Shown here piece by piece: positions 34,900 to 47,900 of a stretch of DNA of 64,000 nucleotides. The stretch comes from Kappaphycus alvarezii. Its lineage: Eukaryota; Rhodophyta; Florideophyceae; Gigartinales; Solieriaceae. Where the stretch lies: NCBI GenBank assembly GCA_002205965.3, contig NADL03000748.1, positions 2,294,001-2,358,000 of the forward strand, in the 5' to 3' direction. Below the pieces are notes generated by a model, which saw only the letters and a list, made by a program, of their open reading frames with translations, was not told the origin of the DNA and did no database searches. Every line of letters begins with the position of its first letter. Position 1 is the first letter of the stretch. The position numbers were made by a program, and so were the translations under genes.

Positions 34900-36597
34900 T
34901 AACATAACGATGGACGACAATGACACGACAAAGCGCCTGCGATGCGCCAACGAATCCCACCGCCGAAAGTTTCGTACCGGCACACTGTGCTGGGAATGAA
35001 TCGCTCTAGTGGGTGCGTAGTGGCGGGGGCAGGTGCACCAGAGGAGTCAAAGGCGATAGGATAGACGTCGAAGCCGGATCTCGGACTAGGCCGTGGGCGG
35101 GGCGTCAGGCGACGTGGTAGCTTGCGTTCCACGACCAAGAGCTTATCGCGTGGGTAAGCCCTGCCCCGGCAGCATGGGTAGCCTTTGCAGAGGCGTCGGG
35201 GGGGCAAGCGGTGCGATGGTCACCGAGGTTGTCCATCTGGCTGCTGCAATGTTGCATTGAAGTCGGTAACGAGTCCGACACATCATCGTGTGTCCCAGGT
35301 TGTCGGAGTATATGACGCCATGTGGCCTTGGAGAACGTGGTGGCGGGGAGCGTGAACAGTAAGCAAGGCTGCTGCGGAGGTATGTCGGAGGGCGGGGCCG
35401 CGGATGGGACGCCAGCCACTCCCCCTCACCGTATCACGGAGATTGTCGTCGAATGGGCGTACAAGGCATCTCCCTTAATACTTACGCGTGATTCACCTCG
35501 TCAAATCCACAGACAGCCCCGAAGCCGGGTCACTGGACTCAGTGTCTTCACGACGCTGTTTACCCCTGCGTCGCTAGTGGTAGTGGGTATCTCCAAGGCA
35601 TAATTCCTCGCGTCCCTGCCCAATATCCCCAGCACGGCCTCGGGCCCTTCCACTCTGACCGTCTACCTGTTTCACCAATCAATATCCAAACCCTGCGCTG
35701 GGTGCATCAAGAGGCCAGGGCCAAGGTGCACTGGCACCATGAAGATGTACAGTATGGACGGCCGACTCTAATCCGGCGCACCATAGCACATCCGATATCC
35801 GTTGTCGCATCTGCATCCATTCCTTCCGGTACATCCCGCGGCTGCCTTCCTCCCTGTCCACCCACCCCTCCACTACCACAGCGGTCTCCAACGCCCATTT
35901 GGCCGTCATGTGCTGCTGACACCTGCGACTCAAGCTCTTCGCGGACTCGTAACCGCCCCACGTCAATACTCCACCCGCCGAGTGGACATCTCGGTGACCA
36001 TGCCGCCGACCTTTGCCCACCTGGCTTCAGGCGCATTCACCGCCACAACGCCCTACGCAATGCTCTGGCATACCACGTCATCCGCGCTGCTGGACTAAAC
36101 TGCCAATTCGACTTGCTACTCCACGTCCTTGGCACGGAGCTCAGGTCCGCGGACATACAGCACACCCCCTCTAACCCCCTACCGTCGACTCACCCCATCC
36201 CACCGCCTCCGATATCACGGCGGTCTGGCATTCAAGACCACCGCTATTGCAAAGGCCACCGAGGCTGCCCTCGCGGGCCTCGCCACGGTGTTAAGCTCAG
36301 ACATCTCGATCATAATCTCACTCGCCGCTTGACGCCCGTCGGCAACGGCCCAGTCCGAGACCCTGCCTTCGACTTCCCCCGTCTAGCTTTCGGCTCCTTG
36401 CGCGCGCCTTCCCAGCCTCCGTCCAACTACTTGATGAATTCATCCCCTGCCATTTACGCGCCGATACCACACTCCCGATGTTGTGGTCCATCTACGGGCC
36501 CTGTGAAGGCAGCACACTCATTAATGATCTACAGGCCAACTCTGTAAGGCTCACTGGGCACCCCACTCCGGATACCACAACGCATGCTCGTGATTGA
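34900..36597 (+). mobile_element. 3' part of a non-LTR retrotransposon (LINE)
   Basis: The clearest part is at about 35994-36160: GDHAADLCPPGFRRIHRHN then ALRNALAYHVIRAAGL and LRSADI. This matches the region after the reverse transcriptase in many LINE polyproteins, where a Cys/His knuckle, DHA-x(3)-C-x-x-G-x(3)-RHN-x-LR, is followed by a helix with AGL and a RPAD-like box. Further on, in another phase, VQLLDEFIPCHLRADTTLPM continues to a stop at 36595-36597. The catalytic reverse transcriptase core is not readable, so the copy is 5'-truncated or strongly eroded upstream. The stretch is GC-rich, and long frames overlap on both strands; the minus-strand ones are shadows. At least one frameshift lies between the knuckle and the C-terminus. 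The exact start is uncertain. Confidence 0.5.
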
Positions 36598-38300
36598 AGG
36601 AAGTTAGGATGGATTACGCAAAAAGAATACGGCGAAACTTTTCTTACTCTTGTTCAACAGTCAGAAGAATTGACTGAAGGACCTTTCCCGGGATTTTCTC
36701 GAGAAGGTCTGTATAGGTTGCAAACATGCTGTCCACACTCGTTGGGCTCCTCGTCACCGTGTCAAAAACCGTTGCAAACAACATGAAACCTCCCCAGTAT
36801 TTGCAGTATTGGTGAGGAAAGCCCGTGTGGGTACGGTATTACGCAGAAGGGCCCTTAAAATTGCGGAGGGTTTGTGTGGCTATTCCCACGTCCTGTCATT
36901 TATTTGTCTAGTCTACAGGGACCTCTCTCGTAAACAAAAAAATGTTGACGGGCTGAACGTTTTAGTCCCACTGCAGCCGCTAAGCACAGCGCTTTGCGGA
37001 GGGTGCCATCCAGCAGGTGGATGAGGCAGAGGGGGCATGATGGAAGTGTTCTTTTTGGGCCATGTCCGCTCAAGAGACCGAAGCTTCAGTGCAGCAATTG
37101 CGAAGAAACTGTGGGAATATGTTCCCATGACTCTTGAAACTGGGAGATTGGACGGGTGTTGCCGAAACTCCAAGTCCTGAGCAAAGTACTTAAAAGATGG
37201 CCCTTAGCCTTGACAAGTGTCCCGCTAAAAAGAATGACGCTGTAGCAGAAGAAGATGACGGAAACCAGGAACATTCCTCAGGTGAAGAGGCCGTAGAGGA
37301 CATTCAAAAAACCCTCCCCGCTCGGGAAGTATAAATATGAACGACGAGGTACCGATCGGCACGTTCAAGCAATCTGCCCGTTCAGGATGTCAAAGATAGA
37401 AGGGGACAGAAAAAAGCACCACAATTAAATCCAACAGCCCTGCTCAGCAAAATGGCCGAATTGATTTCCTGGATGGCTGGGACGAGGGAAAAAATGGACC
37501 AAACTACCAAACGCCTTGACATGTTTGATAATGCCACAACGCCTCCTTCAGCCCCGTATGAGATGTGTGTTGGGCTCTACTAGAAACTCGAGCAGGACTC
37601 CAGGTTGAAGGCTCTAGTAAGGAGACTTTCGACTCGGGCTTAGGGGGAGGACGTTGAGTACGTTGCTTTCCTTGCCCTTTCTCAGAAATAGGAAAAGGGA
37701 TATGCCAAAATTAAACAGCTCTCAAGACTTGCCCGGCTTAAAGTAAGCGCACAACAGGACAACATATCAGTGACTTTGGAGGTAGAAGCCTAAAAATTAA
37801 CGTCTAGAAAGAGGATTGAGTCAATATACAGTATCTACGCTCCGGTACAAATTTACTGGGTACCAAACCACATATCTACCACAGTAAATTAACCCCCCAT
37901 TTTCTCTCGGATTGAGTTGGAACAGTAACGGTATACTGTGACTTTTATCTAGAAACAGCATATCTAACCACTTCAGAGGTATTCTGGCGATAAACAAGAA
38001 GAGAAAAAGAGCACATAAAATGGTGTGAGGCCCTAGTTTTGGGCTCGTATGATTGATGAACGCCTCGCAAATGAGGGGTAGAAACGGGTCTATGTCCTTC
38101 CTGACTTCGAAATTGCCGTAAGAAGGCTGGTGACTGTTGAGATGGCCATGGAACAAGGGCTCGGGAGTTCGCTCGACATGTAGAGGAACTTCCAGTCGCT
38201 AATGATTCAGCAACGCACGCAGTAACACTGAGATTCTGGTAACGTCGGGCACATACGAAGATTTTCGGCTGGCCAAAAATTTACGCCAAGAATAAAGATT
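36598..38300 (+). mobile_element. Left part of a DIRS-like retroelement fossil (gag-like)
   Basis: Around 37.4-37.6 kb the plus strand encodes a coiled-coil, gag-like segment (LLSKMAELISWMAGTREKMD among its residues). It precedes, on the same strand, the reverse transcriptase region at 42.0-42.6 kb. With the pogo-type element in between, the two parts look like one DIRS-like element split by an insertion. The element is old and broken in many places. The link between the two parts is inferred from order and orientation. Its left border is not defined. Confidence 0.35.
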
Positions 38301-38842
38301 TGCGAACTAATACTTCCACCGCAAAACATTCTCCTTCATCGTTCCCATCCAACACACGCACTTATCGAAGCAAGCGCCCAACCCTTGTCTGGCACCTGAC
38401 TAGGCCCTCACCTTGAGACCCAATAACGCCCCGCGACAGCTTCCCCAAATCTGTCCTGCAACGCTGCCCGACCTCCCGCCCCCACCTCGTCCCGCTCTCG
38501 CTACCGTAGTCGGTTTGGAAGAATGTGTCCCCTTGTCTGCCGCTGTGTCGATTTTGATGACCAATAGTCATCGCTTTTTATAACCCTCATGTTGTCAATG
38601 GTTACGACTGGGCTACCATGGACACACAAGTACCGGCAGTGGCCACGCCGTTAGCGTCGCCAATTCCAGTGGGCGTGCCCTCTCACCCTTCCGCCGCGCC
38701 GTCCCGCCTCGTCTGCGTCCCCAATCTCCTCAGCAAGCCCCTCCCGTCTCGTCCTCGGCTAGCAGTCAGAGCTCTACCTTGCCTACCGGGTCGCAAATTA
38801 CTTCTACCACTGATCCCTGGGCCGTGGGCTCAATCAAATACC

Positions 38843-40571
38843 TCACCGAATAAATGAAACGAAGCGCCATTTATCGCTAATATTAATGCGTACCTCTCTG
38901 ATTGGCAAGCTTGATTTGAATGGAAGGCCGCGTCTTTGAATGAAAGAGGAACTACCTTGAGACCAGCGTTTCTCTCGCGTTTTAGCCTTGGCCGCCTCAC
39001 AATTGCGCTTCTTCCCGTTTCTGCACTCGATCGCTTCTTCCGCCGCTCTCTTTGCCTCCACTCTGCGCCGTTTCTCCTGCTCCTTTTCCTACCGCTCCAG
39101 CCCAGCTTTTTAATATGCATACCACCTCCTGTCGGGAAAGATCAAGACCGAAGGATTATCGAAAAATCCCGAGCGCACAACGGATCAGGTAAACCGTCGC
39201 GTTTCATTTCCAATACTGTGCCGCGCGATCCTTTTCTAGATCCTCTGCCGAGGACATGGATCTGTCGCAGGAAGACTGGCGAATTGCTCCGCCAACAGCA
39301 ACCGCCATATTCAACGGCCACAGACCAGTGAGTCGGAACCCTTCCCGTACTTCCTCTCACACACAGCGCTCTGGTATCCCTCTTTGATGGCCTTTACCAC
39401 ACCCCATGCAGCTTCTCCATAGAACTGAACTTCCGATTCTCCTCGACAGCCAACTTCATCACGACGGTGTTGCAGTAATGTTTAAGAGGACCAAATACCG
39501 CAACATCCAAAGGCTGAAGGCGGTCACTCGTGTTTGCGGGCAACGCCACAGTGACAATCTTGGCATCGAAATGCTTCTCGATAGCCGAAGATATCATGTG
39601 GGATCGGCACGCATCAACAAATAAGATCAAACAGTCTTCGCGCGGATGCTGTTCTCTCACCACATCAATAAAAGCCGTAACCCATTCTTGAAATGTAAGG
39701 GTGTCCACAATGCCCATTTCAGGGCGCCAAAAGGCTTTCAATCCTTCCGGCGTCAGCTTGGTGACCTGTTCTCTGTCTAGTTTAGGTTCGTTCACGCGCT
39801 TGAAAACTGGCGCAGGAAGGAAGAAGAGTCCTGCGGCGTTGATACACACGAGGAAACTGATGCGGTTCTCATACTTGAACGCGACTTCGGGCCTACAGGA
39901 ACGAGTCCTAAAGTAGCGAAAAAACGTTTACCATGCTTACCACACAAATCTCGACCTGGGGTAAACCCAGTCTCATCCAAGTTGAACACTTGAGTCAGCT
40001 TGCGAGTGTTATATTTCTGGTGAATAATTGCCACTTGTGCGAAAAACGTAACCACATTATCACCATTGAAGGCAGTCAAGCGATGGTGGTCGACCGGACG
40101 GGCAGCCAAGTTGCTCAAGCTCTCTGTATGCCTTGCCAGAAACTGTGAGAGCCAATACCGCGAAAAAAAAGCCCGCTCCAGTCTTGCTCGCGCTCTCGCT
40201 CCCAGCCATAGGCTCCACCTTGAATCGCATGGCCTGCTCCCGAACGCACTGTGATCCAAAAAGGCCACTTCTCCTAACTTACTCTGCAGTCGTCCGACAA
40301 GCTCAAGCTCTTCGCTCGTCGTTAGAACAGTGCTCCGATCGTTTTCACGATACTTCAGGTAGAAGCATTTTTCTGCATGCGCTATGATGGGCGCCTGTCG
40401 ATGCAGCCATCGTGCTAGGGCTGCTCGTGAGAAAAAGGTCTTCCGTGGGTCTTTCATAGATACAGCCACAGCGCTGAGAGACACGCCGATTTTGAGCTCA
40501 TTAAGACCATCAGTTAGGTCCGCCTTAGCACGCAGAGCCTGCATACTTGTCGGATATAGGACGCGAGTCAT
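38843..40571 (-). mobile_element. Pogo/Tigger-type DNA transposon
   Basis: The minus strand encodes a DDE_1 (pogo/CENP-B type) transposase. ATG at 40571 gives an N-terminal helix-turn-helix region (ALRAKADLTDGLNELKIG, then FFSRAALARWLHRQ), a second DNA-binding helix set (WLSQFLARHTESLSNLAAR) and the catalytic domain. FNLDETGF (first Asp), LILFVDACRSHM (second Asp) and SDRLQPLDVAVFGPLKHY (third Asp) are all present. In a shifted frame the family's tail motif EEVREGFRLTGLWPLN follows near 39.3 kb, and a Lys/Arg/Glu-rich coiled coil VEAKRAAEEAIE ends near 38.84 kb. All three catalytic acids survive. Frame changes near 39.85, 39.40 and 39.3 kb separate the blocks; given the homopolymer indels in neighbouring host genes, some may be assembly errors. 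Terminal inverted repeats were not identified. Confidence 0.75.
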
Positions 40572-40859
40572 TAGGGATAGGATTGTGGACGTTGCGACGG
40601 AATATGCGGTTAGACTTGAGATAATAAAGCTCAGCAGCACGGTTCATACGCAGGCATACAAGTCGTGTCCCGAAAAAACCCGTGCTGTGAACGGAGTGAC
40701 GGGGAATCCCCCAACGAGCCAGGCGGGGAACGTAGCGAGGAAAAGGAGGAATCAAGCGCGGGTGGGGGGCGGAGAAGGGACTCGGAAGTAGAGAGGCGAG
40801 GGCAGGAAGCGGTGAGGCAAGCGGAGGTGTGGCAGGAGCTGGGGGAGGCCTAAGGGAAG

Positions 40860-43800
40860 TGGTTTACAACATGTAGGCCAGTGAGGGAGGTGGAGTGGAT
40901 TGGGCTTTTCGTATGCAAATATCCAATTTTTACAAAGGGAGTTTCGGAAAAATAATATGGCGGGAAAACAGTTTAGGATCTAGAAAAAAGCCGATTGATG
41001 AAAAATTGCTCGATTTCGAAACTTCCGCCGCCCAGCCCCGGAATACAGACTCCTTTGGGAGGCGTCTATCAAGCGTATAGCGCTAGCAAACAACTATTAG
41101 CGGAGTCAAGGCGCCTCAAAGTCGCCGTAACTGCCCCAAAAACCCCTGGTTGGAGAGAAAATGTCAAAGGCTTTCCCAAAAAACAGGTTATTTTTGCGTG
41201 AATTAAAAGTGATCATCTCGCAAATCGATGCAGCTGTGTTACTCAGGAGGCTGTTACGTTCTTCCAAAATCACAAAGATGTACATTATACGCTACAAAGT
41301 CTCTCACAAGGACCGTGAGTAACGTGAGGGCCAAGAGGAGTAAGCACAAACAACTGAGTGGTGAATATTCAGAGGACCGAAGGGACCTTTTCAGAATGCT
41401 ATGGCCAGTTGATTTAATACTGTTTTGGAAGTCTTATCAAAGCAGCAGGCCTAACCACAGGCAGGCAAGGCACAAGTGCATTCAGGTGGGGACAAGAAAA
41501 GTAGTATGGGAGATAGAATTCCTGAACTCCCGGGATCCACATTATTTAAGGGATATGAATGACTTATGGCTCCCAATAAAAACGCGGAAGAGGCACTGTG
41601 TTCCACGATGACGTGTTAATATATCTGAAAATAGATGTCGCAAATGATGGTCCTAGAAAACGATCCTTGTGCCGCATATGAGTTCGGCAAAGTATGGTGG
41701 TAATTTTACAGTCGCTGATACGAACTTCATTAACATGACGAGAAATTCCAACTACCTACTGCAAAAGTAGCGGGATATGTCCTGCTAAAAGACGTGGTAC
41801 AAGAAATGATGCAAAGCCGCTATATTGATTCCAATGACACAAGCCTCCTACGGAAGCTCAGAGAAGGTGCCTCCCTGTTAAACCACTCAACTGCCCTCCA
41901 CTTGTCTCACAATTGATGGAATGAACTATTATGGAAATGTAGTATGAGAGGAAAAAAGAAATTAATTGTTTCTTTGCGACACTAGAGGAAGGGACCAGAC
42001 AGGGGCTATTTTTGATGCTCAGGTATTCAATTTTCAATTTGAACCCACCTGGGACGGGTAAATTCCCCATCCGGCGCTATTCACACGACATGAGGCAATT
42101 GAGGACCAATAGGTTTACATGGACAAAATTTACATTGACAACCACTATCAGCACCTGGAATTACTGGTACAAATTTGCCCATATTTTGAGCTGTGCTCAG
42201 TTACTGTGGGTGGAAGAATATTTTGGTCCCAATACAGAGTAATTACTATGGGTTATATCAGTATGTGGAAGTGAGGAATTCCATTGACGGGGAACTATTG
42301 CTTCAAGCTGGGATTGACTCGCAACTCGAGATTATTGGTGGAAACGCACGGAAAATTGACTTGGTCTGATACAGCCGGTATATTGATCTCTTGTTTGTTG
42401 TCGGACACGATTTTCAGTCCATTAAATTGGTGTATGATAAAGTTTGGAAGAAAATTGAAGTCGTCAAATTGGATCCAAAACCTGCCAAATGGGATCCTCC
42501 AAGTTGGGTTCATAAGTCTTTATTGGGGATTCTTTTGGGTGCTTTTGGCCGCCTAGAACCGGATACCGAGAAATTGGCAGACTTAGTGGCCCGCATCAGG
42601 CAGCTCCTAGACGCCCACATGTGGAGCGTATTAGAGCTGCAAAAAGTCCTGAAAATGGTTCATAGTGCTTAAGTGACCTGACTTCTAAGCCCTAGAAGAG
42701 TGTTGTAATTTCAGCCACTCTTACAACTAAGAGGTGGCTACCGCTCAAAATGCGCGAACTGAGTTGAGAATCCTGGTTGCCTCTACCTCCCTACTATGCT
42801 TTGATGCAATGGAAGTTCGGAGACTGTATAATGGTATTGGATGGCTCAAAAAGGGGGATAAACTATGTGTGCTCCTTTCACAAGCTGCAACCCGGATCAG
42901 AGAAAAATTTTCTCCAATGTTTCCCGAGGATGGGCTCTCTTTGACCTACAAGTACTGAAATTCAATTGGAGATTAATTCTTTCTAAATAATGGAAATTAA
43001 ACCAACACATTAAGGTGTTGGAACACCAAACCACACTGATGGACTTTCGCTGGCTTGCCAAGCAGACCTAAAAGACGTTCCAGAAAACATTGGCTCTCAT
43101 GGACTCGCAGGTGATATATTAATTCCGATCAAAAGGCCGGCCCTGTTCTCCCGGTCTCCAGCGCCCTGGTCAAAAATTCGCCTCTATTACCCTCGACTGT
43201 GCCATCCGCCAACTACAAATATGGATAACTTCCAGTCAAAATCCTGCAGATGGTCCCTTCCGATTGTTCTATCCTGATACTGGAAAATATAGGGCCGGGG
43301 CGGCACGTGAATATAGGACTGCCTTAATGCTGTCCGCAACGAGCAAGAAAATCTGCTCAATGATCTCAGCTAGTTTCTAGACTTTTTCGTCGACTAATTC
43401 CACAGCTTTTATTATCTAGGTGACCTATTACGGCACAAAGGCCTCGCCGGAAAACCTCTGTCGGCTGTTAAGTTACTCCCTCCTGAAGCTTCTAGTAGAC
43501 TACTATTGTCGGGCAAAGAAATATACAGATTGGACCTGCTCGCTCCTAAGTAGAAGTTTTCACAGTGTCCGCCAGAAATGGCTCTCGTAATTGCTTACTA
43601 ACTCCTCCGAGAGGAGTGATTTACAATGGTTGTTGACGTACTGCTCTCCCACGAATGCTACCTAAGAGCCGATGAGTGTCACCTAGTACGCCGAAAGCAG
43701 ATCATCTTTGATCCGAAGCCACATTACCCGTGTTTCGGAATAATTCTGTATCTACACTTCTAGATCATCTCATTAAGCTTAAAAAGCGTGGTACGGCCCA

Positions 43801-44300
43801 TAGAATGTTTAAACACAGCCAAGAATCATTCCGCTTGGAAATTCATCCGGTAGTCCGATACCCTACAAAGCTCAACCTCTCCACCTGGTCTGTCAATTCG
43901 TACTCTTTGCTGTAAGTGGGAGAGACCAATGACTTCCACCGTGGCAGACTCCCAATGATTTATATCGATCATCGCAGTTGGTTGGTAAGTTTCTCTACCA
44001 TTGAATATTATATTCGAGCAGGGACCATGGTCATACTCCGGATACAATATTTTAGTCGACTCTCTGAGAGGCTCTCACGCCTCATTAATGCTCCCGGTCA
44101 CTATTTGAATCCACTCAGTGTTAAATTTAAATCCCGTGATGAAGCGGAATGGGATAGTTGAGAATATTTAGGATGCTCCAGGTTGGCACCCGAACTTCTT
44201 GGGCTCCAGGGTTCCTGTCAGGCAACAGAAAGGAGAAAAGATTGAATAAAATGTTGCTTTTGTCAAATTCAGGTATGTTTAATAGAGCTATCAGAGTATA
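40860..44300 (+). mobile_element. DIRS-like retroelement fossil: reverse transcriptase and RNase H
   Basis: On the plus strand I recognise a reverse transcriptase (about 42.0-42.45 kb: a palm segment with DNHYQHLEL, ITMGYI and a YIDD-box region followed by LFVVGHD), the connecting segment typical of DIRS/Ngaro enzymes (DTEKLADLVARIRQLLD then VLELQKVL, about 42.56-42.66 kb) and an RNase H tail with SSQNPADGPFR near 43.2 kb. These parts in this order point to a tyrosine-recombinase (DIRS-like) element. A recombinase would be expected at 43.4-44.2 kb, but I cannot confirm one. The 127-codon frame at 41.2-41.6 kb lies inside the element and is unassigned. The copy is old and broken in many places, well over ten. 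Confidence 0.55.
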
Positions 44301-44497
44301 ATAAATCCGGGGTATGGGTTGGATATGGAGCTGGAATGTAAGTAAAAACGAACGAGTCAGACTAAAGACTAATCAAACTACCTAGTAGCTGGTGTACTGT
44401 TCTTCACTCCACTATTATCATTAATTTGCTCCTCCAGCCCGGCCGCCCTCCAATTTTCACGCTCTTTTCGAGTATTCCGACTGCTCTACACTGCCTG

Positions 44498-44902
44498 TCA
44501 AGGCATCGTTCTCCTTCCTGCCCCTAAAACGCCTGCAATGCCCCCTCCGGTTGCGTTGACGCCCCCCTGTGCCGTGTGAGTCCGACCGATTCGCCTCTCT
44601 CCAACTTTAAACAAATAACGAAGTGAATTACTGAGGTGCTGTGAAACAGCCGGTATACGCTTGGCGTCAACGGTCCAGACGAGAGAGACGACTTCATGGT
44701 TCGGATGAAACAAATCGCTCCGCTGAGCACCGGTGGCCGTGCGCAGAGGAAGGAGCTGGCCTCGACAGCTACATGGAAGACCTCCAAGGGTGTAGCGTCG
44801 ACGTAGTGGAGCGATTTTATCCGAACACTTTCGCACAGATGAGATATACAAAAGATCGTCTACGTATGCCACAACTTCCAACCAACTCAAACTCAGCCTC
44901 AC
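44498..44902 (-). mobile_element. Trace of a Ty1/copia-like reverse transcriptase
   Basis: A minus-strand frame of 134 codons begins with VVAYVDDLLYISS followed by a helix and a Tyr/Leu/Gly block, which resembles the catalytic palm of copia-type reverse transcriptase. The rest does not match well. It would be a short, old remnant. The match rests on one motif. Confidence 0.25.
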
Positions 44903-44906
44903 TCAT

Positions 44907-44938
44907 TGTACTGTTCCGCGGAACGTTCGTACAGTACA
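44907..44938. repeat. Nested palindrome with GTAC arms
   Basis: TGTACTGT (44907-44914) and ACAGTACA (44931-44938) are exact reverse complements. Between them lies the perfect palindrome GTTCCGCGGAAC (44913-44924). This is the rightmost clear member of the GTAC motif family. Confidence 0.65.
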
Positions 44939-44989
44939 GATTTTACAATCTGTCCAATTAGCTGCTTTATGAAGTAGGAATGTCTCTGC

Positions 44990-47900
44990 AAAGTTAGGCT
45001 GGAGTAATGGAAAAGCCCAATAAAATGCCGGGCTCCTCGCTGTTTCACGCGTAAACGGTCATCTGATTTATTCGTCTTAGCGCTAGGCCATTTTATCCTC
45101 GCTCTTTTTCCAGTTCGCGTGGTCGCTGTCTATTGTGTCCGTTTTGAAAAGTAAAGTTGGCGCTAAATCCCTGTTCAAAGTTGCATTAATTGATAGCTTT
45201 ATTATTTGCACTAAACCACTTCAAAAACGAGGAGCACAAAATGCTCTGATACATTGAAAGTCTAATATATCACCTAGTAGTACCAAAAAGTACAGCAAAG
45301 GAGCATTAGAGTTATCGCTGATGCCTTTCTTAAGCAAAAAGGATGACCTCGGGTAATCCTTCTTTAGCGCATCTGCTATATTATATATTAGCTTGATCAT
45401 GAGAAAACGAATCGAGCTCTTTCTAATCAGGAGTATCTGATTTGCTGCAAGTACTGAAGAAGCACGTGTTATTTTCATCTTGAAGCTTTGGAATAGTATA
45501 AATTAACCCTTCCCAACCCAAGTTGAGGGTATGTTGGAATATGTCTCCAGAGGATATGGATGTTCTCTTCACTTTGATGGAATAACAGCTCCACGTCAAT
45601 TGGAACAGTGGATAACAAAAAAAATCAACAATAAAATTATATTTCTGTCATACAGAACTGTGAAAACCGTCCCGAACACCAAAATTAAGGCGTATCGGGC
45701 CGATATATTATTAAGATTAAAAATCGCGTGTTCTTTTTTTTTGTGTATTTCTATTGCAAAATCTGCTTTGTGGAACATGAAACGAAGGAAAAATCTAAAA
45801 GAACTAAAACATCTAAAACTTAAACTCATCAGAGAAGCCGACTCAAATTCGATATGCTCTAATTTACCCAAAACAATGCACTAAATTAGCCCACAACATT
45901 CCAGGTAAACAGAATTTCACTATTGGGACACATGCGTTGAAACTGGAGCGTTCCAAGGGGACAATTACATTTTATGCATCAATCGCTTCAAGTAACGATA
46001 AAGTAGTGTCGTTCTTGCCTCTTAATCGAGAACATCAGCTCTCAGAGCGATCTCAGAGTCCAACAAATTAGCAAACGAGTGAGTATATAGATACCATCTC
46101 CCAAAAAATTGAAGTCTGGAAGGACGCGAAGTGATTTCTCAGATCTAAAAATCAGATAAAAACCACAAAAAGGCCTTTTTCGAGTTTTAAGCGTGCCTCA
46201 GTTGCTTCTCGAAACACTTCGAATCGGCTGAGATCCGAACAGGCGTGACGGGATGGGTGGATCAGTTCCCTGTTGAGCAATAAATGCATTAGTATTTGGC
46301 CAAACCTTGTAGGCCTCCTGCGATAGTTACAGAATTGGATGGAGAGAGGAATTGGACGCGAAGATGGCGGAAAATGAACTTCAGAAGTATGCTGCAATCC
46401 TCAAGTTGAGCCAAAGTTGCAGAAAGGGAGAATCTGTCTCGGAGAGTGTGACGAGGCATCAGTACCGAGACCATGCCTTCTAGTTGCGACCAAAGGTAAT
46501 CGTCCCCAGTCATGGGGGGGCTGGAATTGAATCCAATCTTTCAAGCCTGTCGCAGTTGAAAAGGCTCGAAGCAATTTCTACTTATCAGCTCTTGTCCAAA
46601 GCGTCAAACACTGAAATCCTCTCCGGATTGATGATTAATATTACCAGAAAAGACAAGGCGAGGCAATCGCAGTCAGAGGGATGACAAACTTCTCAGAAAC
46701 TTAGTTTTCTCGCGTTTAATGTGCCTGAAATGTGGCCTTGAAGAACAAAAGAGCGGTTTCAGGCAACACGTGGAGAAGATGAGTACAGAGAGAACAAATT
46801 AGGGACACGGATTGAAAGAATGTTCCCGTTGCCACGGTATCAGCGCAGCAAAGACCGATACCAAACATTGTCACTCCTTTTCGCAAGAGCTTGATAGGAA
46901 TTTGAAGTTCAGTGAAAATATGCTTATCAAGCACAGCTCCAATTAGTTCTCTAGAAGTATTCTCAACCAAGCTATCAAAAGCAATGTACCGATATTTTTA
47001 GCCTAGGGAAGGTTTCGTTCGTAGCCAATGGTTGATCTTGAAGATTTTGAATCAAACTCGACGCAAATTTGCACACACATTAGTGTATTGAAGCCTCTTG
47101 AGTTGCTCAACAGAATCGCCACTGAATCTACGTGGAAAAAAGTTCCTTTGAATACGGTTACCATCTCCGACCTTGGCATGCGAAAAGTACCTCTCGGGAC
47201 TATATCCCTGACAATACTCTTGTGTGTGGGCGCGTAAAACCTTTAAAGACGGCGCGCCGGGTAATCATACTGCTCCGTTGGGCATCAAAATGCATATTTT
47301 TTCAATTTAGGGTGCAGTCAGCGATAATTTGTCGCGGCAGAATCAGAAATCCATAACGCTTCACGAATAATTTCATGGGTTCCAATAATGTACCCTTCGT
47401 CTCGGTACCTCTGCACTACCATAAATTTTGCTAATTCTATTTCTTTGAGAGCCCCCGGAACTCCTTTTGCCAGTCACGGCCCCACGTAATCTAGCACCAA
47501 AGAGAAAAATAGGGTCCCAAAGAATCCTCCTGCTGCATTCTAGTGACGTTACCGATCGTATTTCATGCGCTCTACAAGTAGGCTGGATCCGTTGCATGAG
47601 TGTAATAGACCCATGAAAGTATCTCAAGGTAAGAAGGATGGAACTCCTCTAGAACTGCGCCACGACTAGTTTGAAAACTTTCTGATTTTAAAAGTGAGCA
47701 TTACATGGACCTCAGAGTACATGAAGTGGTCTTACACTCGATAAGTAGTGTGAAACATACTTTGAGTTTTCTATGAGTTCTCTATGCCGATAAAAAGTGA
47801 TTGAAAGTAAAAGAGCGCCGAGTCAGCGAAAAAAGACATGATGCAGCTCCCAAAAAGACGACGTACCATCTCATCCACCGCAGTAGGCCGGATTCCCCTG

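Noticed and set aside
35679-36036. Minus-strand frames of about 110 codons
   Set aside because: They lie opposite the LINE coding region, have no domains, and stay open because the region is GC-rich.
38618-38857. Plus-strand Pro/Ser-rich frame of 79 codons
   Set aside because: It lies at the end of the pogo-type element, has no domain and is low in complexity. It could be a fragment, but support is too thin.
45596-45884. Overlapping frames of about 91 and 117 codons on opposite strands
   Set aside because: They have no motif, both strands are open at once, and the surroundings are AT-rich and gene-free.
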